Positions 7,814-16,097 of a stretch of DNA of 64,000 nucleotides are shown here, piece after piece. Position numbers and translations under genes: made by a program. Positions within the stretch are counted from its first letter, which is position 1, and each line of letters begins with the position of its first letter. A model generated the notes under the pieces. The model was not told the DNA's origin, made no database searches, and saw nothing but the letters and a program-made list of their open reading frames with translations. Origin of the DNA: an uncultured Lachnospiraceae bacterium (GTDB lineage Bacteria > Bacillota > Clostridia > Lachnospirales > Lachnospiraceae); assembly GCA_902798585.1 (NCBI GenBank), contig CADBXF010000008.1, forward strand, positions 39,194 through 103,193, in the 5' to 3' direction.

Positions 7814-9526
7814 TCACCGGAACCGCAGCTCCGCCCGGAACTCGTCGTCAGTACTGGAGAGCTTCAGTGTAAAGCCGTTCATTGCCGCGGCCTGCTCGGC
7901 TATGGACAGGCCCAGCCCGCTGCCGTCAGGGTTGCTTCGGGCTTCCTCGCCGCGCACGAACGGTGTCGTGAGGTTCCCGACATCGACCTTTCCCTTCACC
8001 GTGTTGGTGACGGCCAGCCTTCTGCCGTCTATTTCGACCTTGATGACACCGTTCTCCGGGGTGTATTTTACGGCGTTGGAGATAAGGTTCTCGACAATAC
8101 TCTCAAAGGTTGTCCGGTCTGCCTTGATCGTTGCGCTGCCCTCCACACGGTATGTGATCCCCTTCTGTTCAAGCAGAGGCTCGTACTTTTTCAGGGACTC
8201 TGCTGCAACCGCACCTACCTCAATCATCTCAGCCTTTCCACTGCCGCGGTCCTCCAGCGTGTTGAGGAACAATGTGCGGTTAATGATGGAGTCGGTAAAA
8301 CCGACATTTGCCAAAATAGCGTCGAGATAACGATCCGTTTCCTCCTTGGTCAGATCCACCTCTTTGATATTCTCTGCGTAACCGCCGATGGCCATGAGCG
8401 GCGTTTTGATGTCATGCGCCAAATGGTTGGTCAGGTTTCTCTGGTAATCCTCCATGGCGTATCTTGCCTTATCTTTTACAATCCTGCGCCAGCAGATCAG
8501 GGCTGTCAGAAGATACACCGCAAGGCATATCGGAATGACGATCTTCCGGTCATACTTCACGACCTCCGGGGCATTGCAATCCACGATATTGTACAGGCAG
8601 ACGCAATACTGTTCCTGATCGAAATAGAAGTAGAATACGCGGCGTGCACGGATGATTCCGTCCTCAGTCGTGACCCGGCTGCCGCCGGTGAGATGATAAT
8701 TGCCGTCCTCCGGGATATCTTCCCTGTACACCTTCTCCGTCAGCTCCGGATCCTCGCCGAAGAAGTTAAAAAGGACGTACACGCGGGGATATCCGTTGGA
8801 ATCAAACTCAACATACTCATAGTTCTCATCGGTTACCGTGATATCAAACGGTACAGTGTCTGCCGTAGCAGCCTCAAATGGGTCGTTTATCACGATATCC
8901 ACATCTTTCAGATACATCGTACCCCTGCCGGGAACGAACGTGCGCTTCTCACGGTTTATGTACGCGCTCTCCATCGTGAGTTCAGTAAAATAGACCGAAT
9001 CCTTTCCGGGTGTTCTTCCCATGAGTTCCCTGTAATCATCGAACAGCTGCTTAAGCCCCGGGATGGTATCCGTTTCCTCACAGATAAAGTTTCCTCCCTC
9101 CGACACATCCTCGCCGAACTTAAGAACCGCGTGCAAAGTTCTTCGGCTCAACACCACCGGGTTACCATCCATGTCCCACGCGAATGCAAAGGCATGACAT
9201 CCTTCCGCATCACTTGTTATCGACGGTTCACTGTTCTTCTCATCAAACAGCGGCAACCGTATCCGATAAAACGCATATCTGGTAAGTATGCATTGGAGAT
9301 CAACCGGTGAGAACCTGTATTGCGGGTTCCGCTCCGGTGCAAGCATGTCCCGAACACGGCTTTCCGTATAATCCAGCGCTTCGAGGCAACGATCCTCCAT
9401 AACCTTAAGTCTGTATCGCCTGATTCCGAAGGCAAATGCTGCACACAGCGCTGTTGCGATTGCAAAGGCCACAAGCAATGTCCGCAGGGCAGTCCTCCGC
9501 CTTCTCCTTTTTATTTTTCGTATCAT
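7814..9526 (-). CDS. Two-component sensor histidine kinase
   Basis: A 570-residue inner-membrane kinase. An Arg/Lys-rich start precedes transmembrane helix 1 (about residues 14-34); a large extracytoplasmic sensor of about 290 residues follows; helix 2 is near residues 328-348 (IVIPICLAVYLLTALIC). The DHp H-box is LAHDIKTPL with the phospho-acceptor His near 372. The ATP-binding domain has an N-box (ENLISNAVKYTP) and G-box (GSGLGLSI). It autophosphorylates and passes phosphate to the response regulator encoded 12 bases upstream in the same operon. The sensor domain is not one I can name. The neighbouring alpha-galactosidase gene is co-directional but has its own terminator, so a regulatory link is only possible. 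Confidence 0.92.
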   Translation of the reverse strand: MIRKIKRRRRRTALRTLLVAFAIATALCAAFAFGIRRYRLKVMEDRCLEALDYTESRVRDMLAPERNPQYRFSPVDLQCILTRYAFYRIRLPLFDEKNSEPSITSDAEGCHAFAFAWDMDGNPVVLSRRTLHAVLKFGEDVSEGGNFICEETDTIPGLKQLFDDYRELMGRTPGKDSVYFTELTMESAYINREKRTFVPGRGTMYLKDVDIVINDPFEAATADTVPFDITVTDENYEYVEFDSNGYPRVYVLFNFFGEDPELTEKVYREDIPEDGNYHLTGGSRVTTEDGIIRARRVFYFYFDQEQYCVCLYNIVDCNAPEVVKYDRKIVIPICLAVYLLTALICWRRIVKDKARYAMEDYQRNLTNHLAHDIKTPLMAIGGYAENIKEVDLTKEETDRYLDAILANVGFTDSIINRTLFLNTLEDRGSGKAEMIEVGAVAAESLKKYEPLLEQKGITYRVEGSATIKADRTTFESIVENLISNAVKYTPENGVIKVEIDGRRLAVTNTVKGKVDVGNLTTPFVRGEEARSNPDGSGLGLSIAEQAAAMNGFTLKLSSTDDEFRAELRFR

Positions 9527-9538
9527 TGTTTGTTCTCC

Positions 9539-10207
9539 TTATGACTCCGTCAGCCGGTAACCTCTCCCGATGACGGTGTGGATCTGGCTGCCGGCGTCCC
9601 CCAGTTTCTTCCGCAGACGCTTTACGGTGTTGTCAACCACACGGTCCACGCCGAAGAAATCCTGCCCCCATGCACTGTTCAGAAGCATATCCCGGCTCAC
9701 GACCCACCCCTGGTGTTTCATGAGACAACTGAGAACGGCAAATTCCTTCGGTGTCAGTTCCACCTCCGCGCCGCCAACGCAGCAGATCAGTTTATAGGTG
9801 TCCAAAGTGATTGCTCCGCATGATATCACGCTGTCCGAGATTCCCTCGCTGCGCTTAACTATGGCCGAGCATTTGGCGTAAAGAGCCGAAAGGAGAAAAG
9901 GCTTTACGATATAGTCGTCACAACCGAGCTCATAGCCGTGAAGAATATCCTCCTCAAGACCTCTCGCAGTCAGGAAAATCACCGGGATATCGCTGCGGCG
10001 CCGTATGCTCCGGCACACGGCAAATCCATCCGCTCCGGGCAGCATGATGTCAAGAAGCACCAGGGAATACCCTTCCAACCCGCCCTCGGTCACCGCAAGC
10101 GCGTCCGCGCCGTTGGTCACCGCGACAATCTCCGCCCCCTTGCTTTCAAAGTATCGTTTGGTCACTTCGCAGATCTGAAGGTCATCCTCTACCAGTAATA
10201 TCCTCAT
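9539..10207 (-). CDS. OmpR/PhoB-family response regulator
   Basis: A 222-residue DNA-binding regulator partnered with the kinase gene that follows it. The ATG at 10207 (MRILLVEDD) is preceded by AAAGGAG with 10 bases of spacing; an ATG 33 bases upstream lacks a ribosome site. The receiver domain (residues 1-118) shows the acidic pair EDD, phospho-acceptor Asp in LLDIMLPGADGF, Thr in FLTARG and Lys in DDYIVKPF. The C-terminal winged helix (about 128-222) includes LTPKEFAVLSCLM and DNTVKRLRKKLGD. Two GTAACATT direct repeats 33 bases apart upstream suggest autoregulation. Confidence 0.93.
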   Translation of the reverse strand: MRILLVEDDLQICEVTKRYFESKGAEIVAVTNGADALAVTEGGLEGYSLVLLDIMLPGADGFAVCRSIRRRSDIPVIFLTARGLEEDILHGYELGCDDYIVKPFLLSALYAKCSAIVKRSEGISDSVISCGAITLDTYKLICCVGGAEVELTPKEFAVLSCLMKHQGWVVSRDMLLNSAWGQDFFGVDRVVDNTVKRLRKKLGDAGSQIHTVIGRGYRLTES

Positions 10208-10240
10208 TTTCCGAACCGCTCCTTTTTGCTCTTTGTGCAT

Positions 10241-10297
10241 ATCATACCACGGCGATGTAACATTCCTATATCATTTTGCGATGATTTCCGTAACATT
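10241..10297 (-). promoter_or_regulatory. Promoter and candidate regulator boxes for the two-component operon
   Basis: On the minus strand a TATGAT -10 lies at 10241-10246. There is no consensus -35. Instead two identical AATGTTAC boxes (10257-10264 and 10290-10297) lie 33 bases apart, about three helical turns. OmpR-family regulators bind direct repeats on one DNA face, so these may be autoregulatory sites. The arrangement is visible; the binding is inferred. Confidence 0.4.
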
Positions 10298-10305
10298 TTC
10301 ATAGC

Positions 10306-10336
10306 AAAAGGGCCCCGCGCATGCCGCGGGACCCAT
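10306..10336 (-). terminator. Intrinsic terminator of the GH27 gene
   Basis: Minus-strand hairpin GGGTCCCGCG-gcatg-CGCGGGGCCC followed by TTTTGC, beginning about 10 bases after the alpha-galactosidase stop. Confidence 0.75.
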
Positions 10337-10346
10337 GTTTTGTGTA

Positions 10347-11609
10347 TCACCCGATGCGGAACACTTTCGCGCCGTGCGCGGGGACCTCGATACGGAACTC
10401 CTCTCCGATTGTCACGGTCTCACCGCTCCAGAGTTCCGTTGCAAGGCTGCCCGTCGGAATGTCCTCCAGTTCCTCCAACGCAAACGCAAACTCCCCGTCC
10501 TGCTCTCCCGCATTGAACATTGCAATGTACCGGCCGCCCACGCAATCCTCCGCTGCCCACAGGATATACTCTGTTCCGCTGGTCTTTCTTCGGAAGATCT
10601 GTTTGGCATTTCTCGAATTCGCATGCATCGCGAGGACCGCCTCGTTCGTGATCAGGCGCATCGTAAAATCGTCAAATCCCGTCATCTCCCCGCCAATCAT
10701 GAGCGGCGAACGCATGATGCACCAAAGCGTCATCATCGTAATCTGCTCATTTTCCGTGAAGGCGGTTTTATTGTTTTTGTCATAATCCTGGCGGATCGGG
10801 CCGATGGGCAGCATGTCCGCATCCGGAAAATGCCCCGCGCCTGCGTGGATGCTCCATTTTTCGGCGCGCTCGAACATGGCGTACAGAAGCTTCCAGTCGT
10901 CCCAGAAGTCGTCGGTGATGCGCCACATGTTCGCCACCTGCTTATACAGCTCGGCCTTCTCAAGGAGCGCCGGCCCCGGGGAAAGCGAAAGCACCATCTC
11001 CCGTCCGCAGCTGTTCAATGCTTCCGAAAGCATGACCATCTCCGCCTCCTCGTGGGGGAGTTCCCTGCAGATGTCGTCGCATTTGATGAAGTCCACGCCC
11101 CACTCGGCGTAAAGCTTGAAAATCGAGTCGTAGTACACCCTGCCGGTCTCATCCGTCGTGACGCCGTACATGTCCGGGTTCCACTGACAGATGCTGTTGA
11201 ACCTCGCCGCGTCGCGCGCGGTCTTGTCCGTTCCGAGGATGGGAAGGTTCCGGTGCACTGCCTGGCGCGGAATGCCGCGCATGATGTGGATCCCGAATTT
11301 CAGTCCGAGAGAATGTACATACTCCGCAAGAGGGGCAAATCCCCGCCCCTCCGCCGCCGAAGGAAAACGGTTGGGCGCCGGCAGAAGCCGCCCGTACGCA
11401 TCCATACACAGATCCGCGAACGGTCTGTACTCATGGCTGACGGCGCCGGGCTCATACCACTGGATATCTACCACCACATACTCCCATCCGTACTGTTTGA
11501 GATTCGCAGCCATGAACTCCGCGTTCCGGCGCACTTCCTTCTCGGTCACGGCCGCGCCGTAGCAATCCCAGCTGTTCCACCCTCTCGGGGCGACTGTCGG
11601 TCTGTACAT
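10347..11609 (-). CDS. GH27-family alpha-galactosidase-like glycosidase
   Basis: A 420-residue glycoside hydrolase. Start ATG at 11609 has GGAGG 7 bases upstream; upstream ATGs are too close to that site. The N-terminal APRGWNSWDCYG is the GH27 signature (family members have GWNSW). The catalytic nucleophile is expected in VDFIKCDDI and the acid/base Asp in MWRITDDFWDDW, matching the (beta/alpha)8 barrel of GH27 retaining enzymes. The C-terminal 80 residues form the usual beta-sandwich domain. No signal peptide, so it probably hydrolyses imported alpha-galactosides (melibiose, raffinose products) in the cytoplasm. Alpha-N-acetylgalactosaminidase or isomaltodextranase activity within GH27 cannot be ruled out. 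Transcribed alone. Confidence 0.9.
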   Translation of the reverse strand: MYRPTVAPRGWNSWDCYGAAVTEKEVRRNAEFMAANLKQYGWEYVVVDIQWYEPGAVSHEYRPFADLCMDAYGRLLPAPNRFPSAAEGRGFAPLAEYVHSLGLKFGIHIMRGIPRQAVHRNLPILGTDKTARDAARFNSICQWNPDMYGVTTDETGRVYYDSIFKLYAEWGVDFIKCDDICRELPHEEAEMVMLSEALNSCGREMVLSLSPGPALLEKAELYKQVANMWRITDDFWDDWKLLYAMFERAEKWSIHAGAGHFPDADMLPIGPIRQDYDKNNKTAFTENEQITMMTLWCIMRSPLMIGGEMTGFDDFTMRLITNEAVLAMHANSRNAKQIFRRKTSGTEYILWAAEDCVGGRYIAMFNAGEQDGEFAFALEELEDIPTGSLATELWSGETVTIGEEFRIEVPAHGAKVFRIG

Positions 11610-11657
11610 TTTCATTCCTCCGTTTAATCTCATATGTTTCACTGCAAAAAAGGTGAT

Positions 11658-11882
11658 TCAATAACCAAGGAACCTGCGCAGATCCTCATTCGAAAGGAGA
11701 TCCTCCTTGTACAGGCCGAACGAGGATCCGGGAACGATCTCCAGATAGCGGTCCAGAAATTCCGAATAGGTTTTTGCCGCAAAGCAGTACGGCGTGATGA
11801 AGAACTCCCTGCTTCCGCCCGTCGTCCGGTCTCCGGCCTGCACGGCCTTTTCCCCATTGTACCACAGGACAGTTTTCTTCAC
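11658..11882 (-). CDS. Possible small protein upstream of the GH27 gene
   Basis: 74 codons from a GTG at 11882, ending 48 bases before the GH27 start on the same strand. The predicted chain has a natural composition (SREFFITPYCFAAKTYSEFL, then GLYKEDLLSNEDLRRFLGY) unlike the Arg/Ser-rich shadow frames around it. However, the start lacks a good ribosome site and I recognise no family, so it may be the remnant of a longer gene. No membrane segment. Confidence 0.35.
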   Translation of the reverse strand: MKKTVLWYNGEKAVQAGDRTTGGSREFFITPYCFAAKTYSEFLDRYLEIVPGSSFGLYKEDLLSNEDLRRFLGY

Positions 11883-11940
11883 AAGGAATCATGGCGGCAT
11901 TCACTGCACATTCTTCCGTGAGAGCCCCGAACCATTCTTT

Positions 11941-11970
11941 TTGACCTCACCCGCTGATATGTGGTACAAT
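11941..11970 (+). promoter_or_regulatory. Sigma-A type promoter for the TetM-like fusion gene
   Basis: TTGACC at 11941-11946 and TACAAT at 11965-11970 with 18 bases between, placing the transcript start about 26 bases before the GTG start codon at 12003. No leader peptide or attenuator of the tet(M) kind fits into so short a leader. Confidence 0.75.
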
Positions 11971-12002
11971 ACACACATACATCCCGGGAAAGGAGATCCT
12001 CC

Positions 12003-14534
12003 GTGAAGAAGATTGTAATCGGCATGGCTGCAGAAGTGGATGCGGGGAAGACGACGCTGTCGGAAGCCCTGCTGTTTCATGCCGGCGCAATCCGGTCCAT
12101 GGGGCGCGTCGACAACCGGAATACCTTCTTCGACACGCGCGGGGCCGAGCGGGAGCGCGGCATCACCATCTTCTCAAAACAGGCGATTCTCTCCCTTCCG
12201 GGAACAACGATAACGCTGATTGACACCCCGGGGCATGTGGATTTTTCGACGGAGACCGAGCGCGTCATGAACGTGCTCGACTACGCAATTCTTGTAATCT
12301 CCGCGGCGGACGGCGTCCGGGAGCACACCGAAACGCTCTGGCAGCTTCTCCGCCATCACAACATTCCGACGTTACTGTTTGTCAACAAAATGGACCAGCC
12401 GGGCGCCGATGAAGCGGCGATCTCAGCGCAGCTTAAGTCGCGTCTCTCCGATGCGGTGGTCAACATGACGCACCCCGACCCGGAGGATCTGAGCCTCCTC
12501 GACGAGGGGCTTTTGGCGCAATACCTGGAAACCGGCGTTGTTTCGGAGGCGGACTTTCCGAGGCTTATCAAGGAGCGAAAAATGCACCCCTGCTTCTTCG
12601 GTTCCGCCCTGCGGGATACGGGAGTCACCGAGTTTCTTCAGGCGCTCTCCGCACTCACCGTGATGCCGGAGTACCCGGAAGCTTTCGGCGCGCGGGTTTT
12701 GAAAATCACCTATGATACGGACCGCACGAGGCTTACGCACTTAAAAATCACCGGCGGCACGCTCTCCGCCAAGGAGACCATTCCGGATGTCGGTAAGATC
12801 GACCGGATCCGTCTGTATTCAGGCGAGCGTTTTACCGTTGTGCCGTCCGTTTCCGCCGGGGATGTATGCGCTGTCACCGGCCTTACGGACAGTCGCGCAG
12901 GAGATGTGTACGGCTGCGAAAAGCGCGCAGCGGAGCCGGTTTTGGAGCCGGTTCTCTCCTACCGGGTTCTGCCGCACAACATGGACAGCGTCAAGCTTCT
13001 TCCGCTTGTCCGCAGGCTCGAAGAGGAGGATCCTACGCTTCATGTGCTCTGGGAGGAGACCTCCGCGGAGATTCACATCGAAGTCATGGGCGCGGTGCAG
13101 CTCGAGATCCTGCAGCGCGAGCTTCTCGAGCGTTTCGAGGCGGAAGTCACCTTCGACGCCGGCAATATCGTATATCGCGAGACCATCGCAGACACTGTGG
13201 AGGGCGTAGGGCATTTTGAGCCGCTCCGGCATTACGCGGAGGTTCACCTTCTTTTGGAGCCTCTCCCGCGCGGAACCGGCCTCCAGTTTGCCACCGACCT
13301 TTCCGAGGACCTTCTCTCCGGAAACTGGCAGCGCCTGATCCTCACGCACCTTTCGGAAAAACGCCACCGCGGTGTCCTCACCGGCTCGTACTTAACGGAT
13401 GTGCGCATCACGCTGGCAGCGGGGCGCGCGCACCCCAAGCATACCGAGGGCGGCGACTTCCGGCAGGCTACCTACCGGGCTGTCCGGCAAGGCTTGATGC
13501 AGGCGGAAAATGTTCTCCTCGAGCCCCGGTATGCCTTCCGCATCCGCACGCCGGAGGAGTCTCTCGGGCGCGTGATGCATGCGCTTGACACCTCGTATGC
13601 GGATTTTACGAGGGAGGCCGACGACTCGAACGGCTTCGCCGTTCTCACCGGACATGCACCGGTGGCCACATTCCGGGATTTTGCGTCGGAGATTCCTGCG
13701 CTGACCAAGGGGCGTGGCCGGATTTCCTACCGCCCGGACGGCTATCAGGAGTGCCACAACCCTGCAGAGGTTATCGCAGCGCGGGGGTACGATCCCGAGG
13801 CGGACCTGCGGAATCCTCCGGGCTCCGTGTTCTGCGCTTCCGGGGCAGGCTTTCCCGTGCCCTGGAATGAAGTATTTGCCTACATGCATCTTCCGTCCGT
13901 TCTCGCGGAAGCGGTTTCTGCGGACGAGGTTTCCGCGGAGCGCCGCTACAGCGGGTCTCTGACGGAGACCCTGGACCTTGCCCTGGGCACCGAGGAGATC
14001 GATTCCATCCTCGCGCAGGCCTCCCATGCCAACGCGAAACAAGACAAAAAAGCCCCGGTCAGACGGCCGGAGCCGAAGCCCTATCGCGGCACCGAAAACA
14101 CGCAAAATGCAGGCCCCGAGTGCCTCCTGGTGGACGGCTACAACATCATCCACGCCTGGGACGACCTCCGGCAGATTGCGGAGGTCAACATCGACGGCGC
14201 GCGTGGGAAGCTTCTGGATGTCCTTTCGAACTACGCCGCGTACCGCGGAATCGAATTGATTGCGGTATTTGACTCCTACCGCGTCCCCGGCCACGCCGAG
14301 GAAGCCTCCCGCTGCCACAACATCGAGGTGGTGTTCACGAAGCAGTCCGAGACCGCGGATGCATTTATCGAACGGTACGCGCTGCAGCACGCCCGCAGGC
14401 GCCGCGTCTATGTCGCCACCTCCGATGAGCAGGTGCAGATCGGCATCCGCAGCGCCGGAAGCTACGTCATCTCCGCAAGGGAGCTCAAGGCACTAATCCG
14501 GACCGCCGAAGCGGAGATACGGGAGCAGGTGTAA
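12003..14534 (+). CDS. TetM/EF-G-like ribosomal GTPase fused to a YacP/Rae1-type NYN nuclease domain
   Basis: An 843-residue protein. The GTG at 12003 follows AAAGGAGA by about 7 bases. Residues 1-240 are a translational GTPase G domain: P-loop AAEVDAGKTTL, switch I region RGITIFSKQ, switch II DTPGHVDF and NKMD. EF-G domains II-V follow to about residue 620, as in the TetM/TetW/TetO ribosomal-protection family. Residues about 703-843 are a NYN domain like Bacillus YacP (Rae1), with acidic residues in LLVDGYNIIHAWDD, VFDSYRVPG, TADAFIERY and VATSDEQVQIG. Rae1 cleaves mRNA in the ribosomal A site, where TetM-type factors also act. The fusion suggests ribosome-targeted GTPase and endonuclease activity in one chain (inference). 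Resistance to tetracycline cannot be concluded. Confidence 0.88.
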   Translation: MKKIVIGMAAEVDAGKTTLSEALLFHAGAIRSMGRVDNRNTFFDTRGAERERGITIFSKQAILSLPGTTITLIDTPGHVDFSTETERVMNVLDYAILVISAADGVREHTETLWQLLRHHNIPTLLFVNKMDQPGADEAAISAQLKSRLSDAVVNMTHPDPEDLSLLDEGLLAQYLETGVVSEADFPRLIKERKMHPCFFGSALRDTGVTEFLQALSALTVMPEYPEAFGARVLKITYDTDRTRLTHLKITGGTLSAKETIPDVGKIDRIRLYSGERFTVVPSVSAGDVCAVTGLTDSRAGDVYGCEKRAAEPVLEPVLSYRVLPHNMDSVKLLPLVRRLEEEDPTLHVLWEETSAEIHIEVMGAVQLEILQRELLERFEAEVTFDAGNIVYRETIADTVEGVGHFEPLRHYAEVHLLLEPLPRGTGLQFATDLSEDLLSGNWQRLILTHLSEKRHRGVLTGSYLTDVRITLAAGRAHPKHTEGGDFRQATYRAVRQGLMQAENVLLEPRYAFRIRTPEESLGRVMHALDTSYADFTREADDSNGFAVLTGHAPVATFRDFASEIPALTKGRGRISYRPDGYQECHNPAEVIAARGYDPEADLRNPPGSVFCASGAGFPVPWNEVFAYMHLPSVLAEAVSADEVSAERRYSGSLTETLDLALGTEEIDSILAQASHANAKQDKKAPVRRPEPKPYRGTENTQNAGPECLLVDGYNIIHAWDDLRQIAEVNIDGARGKLLDVLSNYAAYRGIELIAVFDSYRVPGHAEEASRCHNIEVVFTKQSETADAFIERYALQHARRRRVYVATSDEQVQIGIRSAGSYVISARELKALIRTAEAEIREQV

Positions 14535-14555
14535 TTTTATCTTTACCCAACCAAT

Positions 14556-14590
14556 AAAGGCCTACACCGTTGCAGGTGCAGGCCTTTCCT
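14556..14590 (+). terminator. Bidirectional terminator between the TetM-like gene and the ogt remnant
   Basis: Arms AAAGGCCTACACC and AGGTGCAGGCCTTT with a 5-base loop, 22 bases after the plus-strand stop. Short T-rich tails exist on both sides, so it may serve both converging units. Confidence 0.65.
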
Positions 14591-14606
14591 CTGTTTCTCA
14601 TTCCAA

Positions 14607-14858
14607 TCAATCTTTTTTATGCTCCGCGTCCGGCAGGCGAATCCACTCGAAACGCTCACAGACACCGAGCCTATAATCATCATATTTCACCAGATTTCCG
14701 TATTGATCCAGTTCAATGGCCGCCGTCTTTTGCAGCGGGGTTTTGGCATCCCCGGTCAGAACCGCACACAGTTTTCCGTCTGCTCCGATCACTCTGTGGC
14801 AGGGGATAATAATTGAAACCGGATTTTTTCCCACTGCGCCGCCGACTGCCCGGGCAGA
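14607..14858 (-). pseudogene. ogt: 5'-truncated O6-alkylguanine-DNA alkyltransferase (Ogt) remnant
   Basis: Only the C-terminal part of a methylated-DNA-protein-cysteine methyltransferase is present: SARAVGGAVGKNPVSIII, then the active-site PCHRV with its Cys, then IGADGKLCAVLTGDAKTPLQ. Normal proteins are 155-180 residues; here about 84 remain, and upstream the frame becomes basic junk that abuts the stop of the next gene at 14882. The N-terminal domain and the start of the DNA-binding helix-turn-helix are missing. A GTG at 14834 could start 75 residues, but such a fragment would not fold normally. Decay after a deletion or rearrangement is the simplest reading; a junction artefact of assembly is the alternative. 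Confidence 0.75.
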
Positions 14859-14881
14859 TGTTCTTCTGTTTCGTTTCTTCT

Positions 14882-15871
14882 CTATTCATGCAAAAAACCC
14901 GAAAGGTGCCAGTTTACATTGGGATAAAAACATTCCGTCACCCGGACTGCTCCGTCATTCATTCTTTTTCTCGACGAAGCAAAGCGGTTTCCCTCATATA
15001 CAAATTCATGTTCAGGACCATTCTCATACTCATCTGTACCCCTTCCCCAGGTAACAGTCCCGATTCGCCGATTCCCCTCATAACGGTACTCGGTAGCGGA
15101 CCAGACTCCGTTCGGATGCCCGTAGTCGACACACCGGGCAACACATCCCTCGGAATCCAGCTCGATTTGCAGCTCACCCACCGGCTCCAACTCTCCGTCG
15201 AAGTGAACCGTGTATTGCATTCGACTTATGTTCTTTCGCTCGTCATCACATTCCCATTTAACCACCTTCACAAGATTTTTCTCCGACTGTTCCCCTGCCG
15301 CGTAAATACGGAATTCCTTAATAAATCCGTCATCATAAAAGTCTTCCTGGTAGGTTTCCCCGTAATATCCGCTGACATAGACTACCGTACCGGAAATATC
15401 CGTAAATTGCATCGAATAGAGCTCCCCGCTTCTGTCGGGCGTCCAGTGTTCTATCCTCTCACCGTTGCAGTCATAGGAATAATACTTCGTCCAATAGAGG
15501 GAACCATCTGAGTTGTAGGTTCTCTCCTCCGCCAGTCTTCCCTGCTCATCATAGAAGTATTCCCCCCTCAAATACTCCTCGCAATACTCCTCGCCCTCTC
15601 GCAGCCGGTACTTCTTGGACATAACCCACCCATTGGCCCAGGCGACCGGCTCAACATAGGAAGGCGTCGGTGTATTTTTCGGGGCTTCCATCGGAGTATA
15701 TGTCGGAGTTTCCTTCGGCAATTCAGTTGGAGTAACCGTTGACATTTCTTTCGGAGTATTCTTTTTCGTGAGTTTGTATCCGAGAAAGATCCCCAGCGCG
15801 ATGACGAGAACCGCGCAGGGCACAATCGCAATTATGAGATATGTTTTTCGATTATTCCGGTTTTCTTCCAT
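14882..15871 (-). CDS. Membrane-anchored protein with Thr/Pro linker and YD-type repeats
   Basis: A 329-residue protein. The ATG at 15871 follows GGGGAGGTACAGG; the longer upstream frame lacks a ribosome site. A short cytoplasmic N-terminus (MEENRNNRKTY) precedes one transmembrane helix (about residues 11-33), then a Thr/Pro-rich linker with TPT-type repeats (residues 40-70). The extracellular part has repeated YD-like strands (GEYFYDEQGRLAEERTYNSD, YYSYDCNGERIEHW, TEYRYEGNRRIGTVTWGRG), similar to RHS/toxin-complement repeats but without toxin or conserved RHS core motifs. It is probably displayed outside the cell. Its 3' end abuts the ogt remnant. Ligand unknown. Confidence 0.75.
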   Translation of the reverse strand: MEENRNNRKTYLIIAIVPCAVLVIALGIFLGYKLTKKNTPKEMSTVTPTELPKETPTYTPMEAPKNTPTPSYVEPVAWANGWVMSKKYRLREGEEYCEEYLRGEYFYDEQGRLAEERTYNSDGSLYWTKYYSYDCNGERIEHWTPDRSGELYSMQFTDISGTVVYVSGYYGETYQEDFYDDGFIKEFRIYAAGEQSEKNLVKVVKWECDDERKNISRMQYTVHFDGELEPVGELQIELDSEGCVARCVDYGHPNGVWSATEYRYEGNRRIGTVTWGRGTDEYENGPEHEFVYEGNRFASSRKRMNDGAVRVTECFYPNVNWHLSGFLHE

Positions 15872-16024
15872 CCTGTACCTCCCCGGCCTTTCAGCCGGCG
15901 CACATCGCCCCGCCGGCAGGTTTTGTTCGCACCCAATCCTTTCGGATTTAATGTAAAACCGGAATCCTAAAATACACTTAAAATTTCCGAAATAATTCCA
16001 CATCTTTTCCACATTTTACAGATT

Positions 16025-16057
16025 AAAAAATCGGCGCAGGACTGCCCCTGCGCCGAA
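16025..16057 (-). terminator. Intrinsic terminator after the 245-residue membrane protein gene
   Basis: Minus-strand hairpin TCGGCGCAGG-ggcagt-CCTGCGCCGA followed by TTTTTTAA, 41 bases beyond the stop of the gene at 16098. Confidence 0.85.
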
Positions 16058-16097
16058 AGTACCGGTCAAACCCGTTTTATCTTCGATAGTTACACAA

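Noticed and set aside
7634..9310. A 558-codon plus-strand frame opposite the histidine kinase
   Set aside because: The minus-strand kinase has all its motifs; the opposite frame has no recognisable domain.
12003..14534. Calling the fusion gene a tetracycline-resistance determinant
   Set aside because: The GTPase part resembles TetM-like proteins, but the added NYN domain and lack of mobile context or attenuator make a resistance claim unsafe.
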